Assembly (NCBI GenBank): GCA_910589335.1
Contig: CAJUTW010000032.1
Location: forward strand, 1-17,209
Direction: 5' to 3'
Source of the DNA: an uncultured Bacilli bacterium
GTDB lineage: Bacteria; Bacillota_I; Bacilli_A; RF39; UBA660
DNA length: 17,209 nt
The notes beneath the pieces were generated by a model that saw only the letters and a program-made list of their open reading frames with translations, ran no database searches and was not told where the DNA came from. Shown in pieces: positions 13,656-17,209 of this stretch (positions within the stretch are counted from its first letter, which is position 1; each line of letters begins with the position of its first letter). The translations under genes and the position numbers were made by a program.

Positions 13656-13884
13656 ACTCATCTATTTGAAAATCAACAATTTCTCCATTATCTTTTACTA
13701 ATTTAGTAATAGCTTCCTCAGCATTTTTTAATTTTTCATCACAAATTTTAGTAAAATTCATAGCTTTTGTAAACTCATCAATTGCATTATCTAGAGGAAC
13801 ATCTCCTACTTCTAATTTTTTGACAATTTCTTCCAGTTTAGTTAAACTTTCCTCAAAACTTAATTCTTCTTTATTTTCTTCCAT
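13654..13884 (-). CDS. xseB: Exodeoxyribonuclease VII small subunit
   Basis: This is a 76-residue protein with the typical XseB core LSFEESLTKLEEIVKKLEVGDVPLDNAIDEFTKA, two helices that bind the long coiled coil of XseA. Several small subunits assemble with one large subunit into exonuclease VII, which degrades single-stranded DNA from both ends. The ATG at 13884 is chosen; an in-frame TTG lies immediately before it and is equally close to the AAGGA ribosome site. It begins 13 nt after xseA, in the standard order, and its 3' end lies in a terminator hairpin. Confidence 0.95.
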   Translation of the reverse strand: MEENKEELSFEESLTKLEEIVKKLEVGDVPLDNAIDEFTKAMNFTKICDEKLKNAEEAITKLVKDNGEIVDFQIDE

Positions 13885-13897
13885 CAAACTTATCCTT

Positions 13898-15151
13898 TCA
13901 TATTACTTTTGCATCAATACTGCCATCAGAAAATTCTACAGTAATTATTGCATCTTTTTCTATTTTTTTACAACTATTAATTATTTTTTTATCTAGTTTA
14001 GTCATAGTATAACCACGTTTTAAAGTTAAAAGTGGACTTAAAGTTTCCAATTTAGATATTAATTGAAGATATTTATTACTTTTTTTATCTAATAATTGAT
14101 ATGGATTTCTTAAAATATAAGAATTCTTAATTTTTAATAATTCTTTTTCTTTAATATTAGTTAAATTTATCAAACTAAATCTTAATCTTTCTATTAAACT
14201 ATCTAATTGCATCTCACTATTTTGATAAATTATCATCGGATTTTTAAAAATATTTCGACTTACTATATTATCAAGTCTTTTTTTATTCATTTCTATTTTT
14301 TTTAAAATTGTATTATTAAGTCTTATTTTTAATTGATTTAAATAATTCATCATATCTGATAACTGTGGTACTGCCATTTCTGCTGCTCCAGTGGGCGTTG
14401 GAGCTCTTAAATCAGCAACAAAATCAGCAATTGTAAAATCTATTTCATGACCAACAGCACTTATAATAGGAACGTGAGCATCATATATAGCTCTTGCAAC
14501 AATCTCCTCATTAAAAGGCCATAAATCTTCTATACTTCCTCCACCACGACCTACTATTAAAGTATCTAAATTAAATAGTTCAGCTTTTTTTATTTGCCTA
14601 ACTATATCATCTTTTGCTTCTTCACCTTGTACAAGAGATGGAAATAAATACACCTCAGTTATCGGCCATCTTCTTTTAATCGTTGATATAATATCTTTAA
14701 TCGCCGCACCAGTTGGAGCGGTAATAACACCTATTCTAGTAGGTATTTTAGGAATAGTTTTTTTTATATTTTGATCAAAAAGACCTTCAATTTCAAGTTT
14801 TTTCTTTAACTGTTCATATGCAATATATAAATTTCCAATTCCATCTTCTAACATATCACTGACATAGATTTGATAGCCACCATTAGCTTCAAAAACACTT
14901 ATTTTACCAGTAACTAAAACTTTCATTCCATCTTGCGGAGTAAATTTAATTTTTTTTGTACTAGATGAAAACATAACTGCATTAATCCTACTACCTTCAT
15001 CTTTAATCGTAAAATAAAAATGTCCTCGACTATGAGCCTTAAAATTAGATATTTCTCCCTTTAAAAAAATTTCATTTAAATTTGTATCATTATCAATTTT
15101 ATATTTAATATATCTAGTTAATTGAGAAACAGATATATATTTATCATTCAT
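13898..15151 (-). CDS. xseA: Exodeoxyribonuclease VII large subunit
   Basis: This is the 417-residue catalytic subunit of exonuclease VII, which produces oligonucleotides from single-stranded DNA during repair. An N-terminal OB-fold (about 1-100, ISVSQLTRYIKYKI and GHFYFTIKDEGSRINAVMF) binds DNA. The catalytic domain follows, with IGVITAPTGAAIKDIISTI, the glycine-rich GRGGGSIEDLWPFNEE, SAVGHEIDFTIADFVAD and LRAPTPTGAAE. A coiled-coil region from about residue 250 precedes the C-terminal GYTMTKLDKK. It is slightly shorter than the Bacillus and E. coli proteins (448 and 456). The start is fixed by GGTGAT at 15155-15160, three bases upstream. It follows nusB after 26 nt and precedes xseB by 13 nt, as one operon. 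Confidence 0.96.
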   Translation of the reverse strand: MNDKYISVSQLTRYIKYKIDNDTNLNEIFLKGEISNFKAHSRGHFYFTIKDEGSRINAVMFSSSTKKIKFTPQDGMKVLVTGKISVFEANGGYQIYVSDMLEDGIGNLYIAYEQLKKKLEIEGLFDQNIKKTIPKIPTRIGVITAPTGAAIKDIISTIKRRWPITEVYLFPSLVQGEEAKDDIVRQIKKAELFNLDTLIVGRGGGSIEDLWPFNEEIVARAIYDAHVPIISAVGHEIDFTIADFVADLRAPTPTGAAEMAVPQLSDMMNYLNQLKIRLNNTILKKIEMNKKRLDNIVSRNIFKNPMIIYQNSEMQLDSLIERLRFSLINLTNIKEKELLKIKNSYILRNPYQLLDKKSNKYLQLISKLETLSPLLTLKRGYTMTKLDKKIINSCKKIEKDAIITVEFSDGSIDAKVI

Positions 15152-15177
15152 TTAATCACCATCCCAAGTCACAAGAA

Positions 15178-15579
15178 CTATTTTTCTTCATCATGATAAA
15201 TTTTATCTAAAACCCCATTAATCATTTTAGTTACAGCCTCATCACTATATTTTTTAGATAACTCAACAGCTTCATTAATCGAAACAATTGAAGGTGTATC
15301 AGTATAAATCAATTCATATATAGCAAGTAATAAAATAGCTTGATCGACTTTATTTAAACGATCCATTGTCCAATCTTTTAAATATTTATTAGCAAGAGAA
15401 ACTAATTCTTTTTTATTTTTCAAAATTCCATTTATACTCTCATTAACAAAATCATTTTCTACTTCTATTTGTTCTTTAATAAGAGAATTTATATCATAAT
15501 CTAATTTAGATTCTTCAAGTAAATTTATTTGATAAATTACACGCATTATAATTTCTCTTAATTCACTTCTATTTTTCAT
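15178..15579 (-). CDS. nusB: Transcription antitermination factor NusB
   Basis: This 133-residue all-helical protein is of the NusB family. It binds the boxA element of rRNA leaders with NusE (S10) and promotes antitermination. Typical parts are the N-terminal SELREIIMRVIYQI, the central NKVDQAILLLAIYEL and the C-terminal SIVSINEAVELSKKYS followed by KMINGVLDKI. The length matches the family. Its start has GGTGAT three bases upstream and a -10-like TAAAAT 6 nt before that, so it may have its own promoter, 44 nt after mutS. xseA and xseB follow, a common arrangement in Bacilli. Confidence 0.95.
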   Translation of the reverse strand: MKNRSELREIIMRVIYQINLLEESKLDYDINSLIKEQIEVENDFVNESINGILKNKKELVSLANKYLKDWTMDRLNKVDQAILLLAIYELIYTDTPSIVSINEAVELSKKYSDEAVTKMINGVLDKIYHDEEK

Positions 15580-15582
15580 TTT

Positions 15583-15600
15583 ATCACCTATCTTATTTTA
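15583..15600 (-). promoter_or_regulatory. Possible -10 box and GGTGAT leader of nusB
   Basis: TAAAAT (15595-15600) lies 6 nt before GGTGAT (15583-15588), which is 3 nt before ATG at 15579. There is no convincing -35 box. Read-through from mutS is the alternative. Confidence 0.45.
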
Positions 15601-15622
15601 ACATATTTTTCTAAATTTAAAA

Positions 15623-17209
15623 CTAATTTTTCTTAATATCTTTTTTTAATTCATAAAGAAAACTCAAAGCATCCATCGGTGTCATTTCTAAAGGATTAAT
15701 TTCTTTAATTTTTTCCTCTATTGGGTTTATTTGTGGTTCTACTTCACTCTCATTTAATTCAAATAAAGAAGTTTGAGTAAAAGTTTCTTTCTTAACATTT
15801 TTCTTTTCATAAATATTTAAAATTTCATCAGCTCTTTCTATTAAACTTTTAGGAAGTTTAGCTAAACTTGCAACATGAATTCCATAACTTTTATCAACTG
15901 CTCCTTGTTTTACTTTATGTAAAAACGTTACTTTACCTTTTTCTTCTAGAGCCGATACATGAACATTTTTTAATTGTTTTAAATCTTTTTCTAATACAGT
16001 TAATTCATGATAATGAGTTGAAAACATAGTTTTGGCCTTAATTTTATCATGTATATGTTCAAGTATTGCTTGAGCAAGACTCATTCCATCATAAGTTGCT
16101 GTTCCACGTCCTAACTCATCAAATAAGATAAGACTTTTTTCAGTAGCTTCACTAATAGCATAATTTGCCTCTTTCATCTCTACCATAAAAGTTGACTCAC
16201 CACTTACCAAATCATCACTAGCTCCAATTCTTGTAAATATTTTATCAAAAATTGGTAATACAGCACTTTTACATGGTACAAAACAACCTATTTGAGCCAT
16301 AATAACCGTAATAGCACATTGCCTCATATATGTAGATTTTCCAGCCATATTAGGTCCTGTAATTAAAAGAATATTTGTAGTTTTATCCATAATTATATCA
16401 TTAGGAATATATTTTTCTTTCATAACCTGTTCAACAACAGGATGACGACACTCTATAAGTTTTAAAACATTATCACAAGTTAATTCTGGTCTTACAAACT
16501 TATAAGTATCTGTAACTATTGAAAAAGCTTGTAGCATATCAATTTCACTTAAAATTTTAGCTGTTTTTTGAAGTTTTTCTACATACCTTTTAATGACTTC
16601 ACGAATATCCATAAATAATTTATATTCTAAAGAAACTATTTTTTCTTCAGCACCTAAAATTATATTTTCCTTCTCTTTTAAAATAGGAGTAGAAAACCTT
16701 TCACAATTAGCAAGAGTTTGTTTTCTCTCATATCCATATTCTTCTCTAACTAAACCACATTGTCCTTTAGAAACTTCAATATAATAACCAAATATCTTAT
16801 TAAATCCAACCTTTAAATTTTTAATACCTGTTCTTTCTTTTTCTTCCTTTTCCATCTCTAAAATAAAATCTTTAGATCCACTACTAATTTTTTTCAATTC
16901 ATCTAACTCTTCATTATAACCTTCTTTAATTAAATGACCTTCATGAATTGAGAAAGGAGCATCTTCTAATATAGTTTTCTCTAATAATAAATAAATTTCT
17001 TCAAACGTTTCAATTTCACTCTTAAATTGAAGTTTATTCAAAATATCTTTAATATTAGGTAACTCTTTTAAAGAACTCTTTAATTGTAACAAATCTTTAG
17101 CATTTAAATTACCATAGGTAATTCTACCAACAAGTCTTTCTAAATCATACACATTATCTAAACTCTTTATTAAATCATCTCTTAAAATAAATTCTGTACT
17201 CAAAAGTGA
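15623..17209 (-). CDS. mutS: DNA mismatch repair protein MutS, C-terminal part (runs off the right edge)
   Basis: This is the last 528 residues of MutS, the mismatch sensor that slides on DNA and recruits MutL. The frame stays open to the window edge, and family alignment puts about 330 residues outside, so a TTG near 17203 is not the real start. The visible part begins in the core domain (LERLVGRITYGNLNAKDL) and runs through the clamp (EELDELKKISSGSKDF, LKVGFNKIFGYYIEVS). The ATPase domain has Walker A TGPNMAGKST at about residue 284 of this part, Walker B LILFDELGRGTATYDG and STHYHEL. The C-terminus carries a helical tail with a region typical of MutS dimer and tetramer contacts. It is followed by nusB rather than the usual mutL. 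Confidence 0.97.
   Translation of the reverse strand, partial: SLLSTEFILRDDLIKSLDNVYDLERLVGRITYGNLNAKDLLQLKSSLKELPNIKDILNKLQFKSEIETFEEIYLLLEKTILEDAPFSIHEGHLIKEGYNEELDELKKISSGSKDFILEMEKEEKERTGIKNLKVGFNKIFGYYIEVSKGQCGLVREEYGYERKQTLANCERFSTPILKEKENIILGAEEKIVSLEYKLFMDIREVIKRYVEKLQKTAKILSEIDMLQAFSIVTDTYKFVRPELTCDNVLKLIECRHPVVEQVMKEKYIPNDIIMDKTTNILLITGPNMAGKSTYMRQCAITVIMAQIGCFVPCKSAVLPIFDKIFTRIGASDDLVSGESTFMVEMKEANYAISEATEKSLILFDELGRGTATYDGMSLAQAILEHIHDKIKAKTMFSTHYHELTVLEKDLKQLKNVHVSALEEKGKVTFLHKVKQGAVDKSYGIHVASLAKLPKSLIERADEILNIYEKKNVKKETFTQTSLFELNESEVEPQINPIEEKIKEINPLEMTPMDALSFLYELKKDIKKN

Noticed and set aside
17201..17203. TTG as a start codon for mutS
   Set aside because: The frame continues open to the window edge, and the first residues already match the middle of the MutS core domain.

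Overview
The window comes from a very AT-rich, endospore-forming Bacillota, probably a lineage of Bacilli near the Erysipelotrichia/Mollicutes. Evidence: strongly A/T-biased codons, Bacillus-type gene pairs (xerD-deoB, spoIIGA-sigE, xseA-xseB), a T-box leader and Gram-positive Shine-Dalgarno sites. TGA ends several genes (sigE, spoIIGA, xseA) and TGG encodes Trp, so the standard bacterial code is used, not the Mycoplasma code. The species cannot be named from this sequence.

Layout. (1) 1-1250, minus: the start of deoB (cut by the window edge) and xerD, one operon under a near-consensus promoter. (2) 1251-1758: about 500 nt with no gene. It holds the most notable object here: a tiny type II-A-like CRISPR unit (two repeats around one 30-nt spacer) directly beside a complete tracrRNA on the opposite strand, with its own terminator and no cas gene. 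The tracrRNA anti-repeat lies exactly one 30-nt spacer from the next repeat. (3) 1759-2985, plus: rarA, convergent with (4) 2999-7736, minus: dNMP-kinase-like gene, a second P-loop kinase-like gene, alaS and holA, behind an alanine T-box leader (about 7750-7915). (5) 7941-9125, minus: an AI-2E/PerM-family membrane protein, divergent from yigZ (9232-9804, plus). (6) 9805-13579, minus: the sporulation block spoIVB, two unrecognised membrane proteins, spoIIGA, sigE and a small unrecognised protein. (7) 13654-17209, minus: xseB, xseA, nusB and mutS, the last cut by the right edge.

How the genes work together: SpoIIGA cleaves pro-SigE in the mother cell, and SpoIVB is the forespore protease that later signals activation of sigma-K. 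MutS, RarA, XerD, HolA and XseAB form a replication/repair set. The T-box couples alaS, two probable nucleotide kinases and the clamp-loader delta subunit to alanyl-tRNA charging.

A second pattern is regulatory. Five transcription units begin with a -10 box, 6-7 nt, GGTGAT, 3-4 nt, then ATG. This predicts mRNA leaders of only about 10-12 nt that carry just the 3' half of the extended Shine-Dalgarno sequence.
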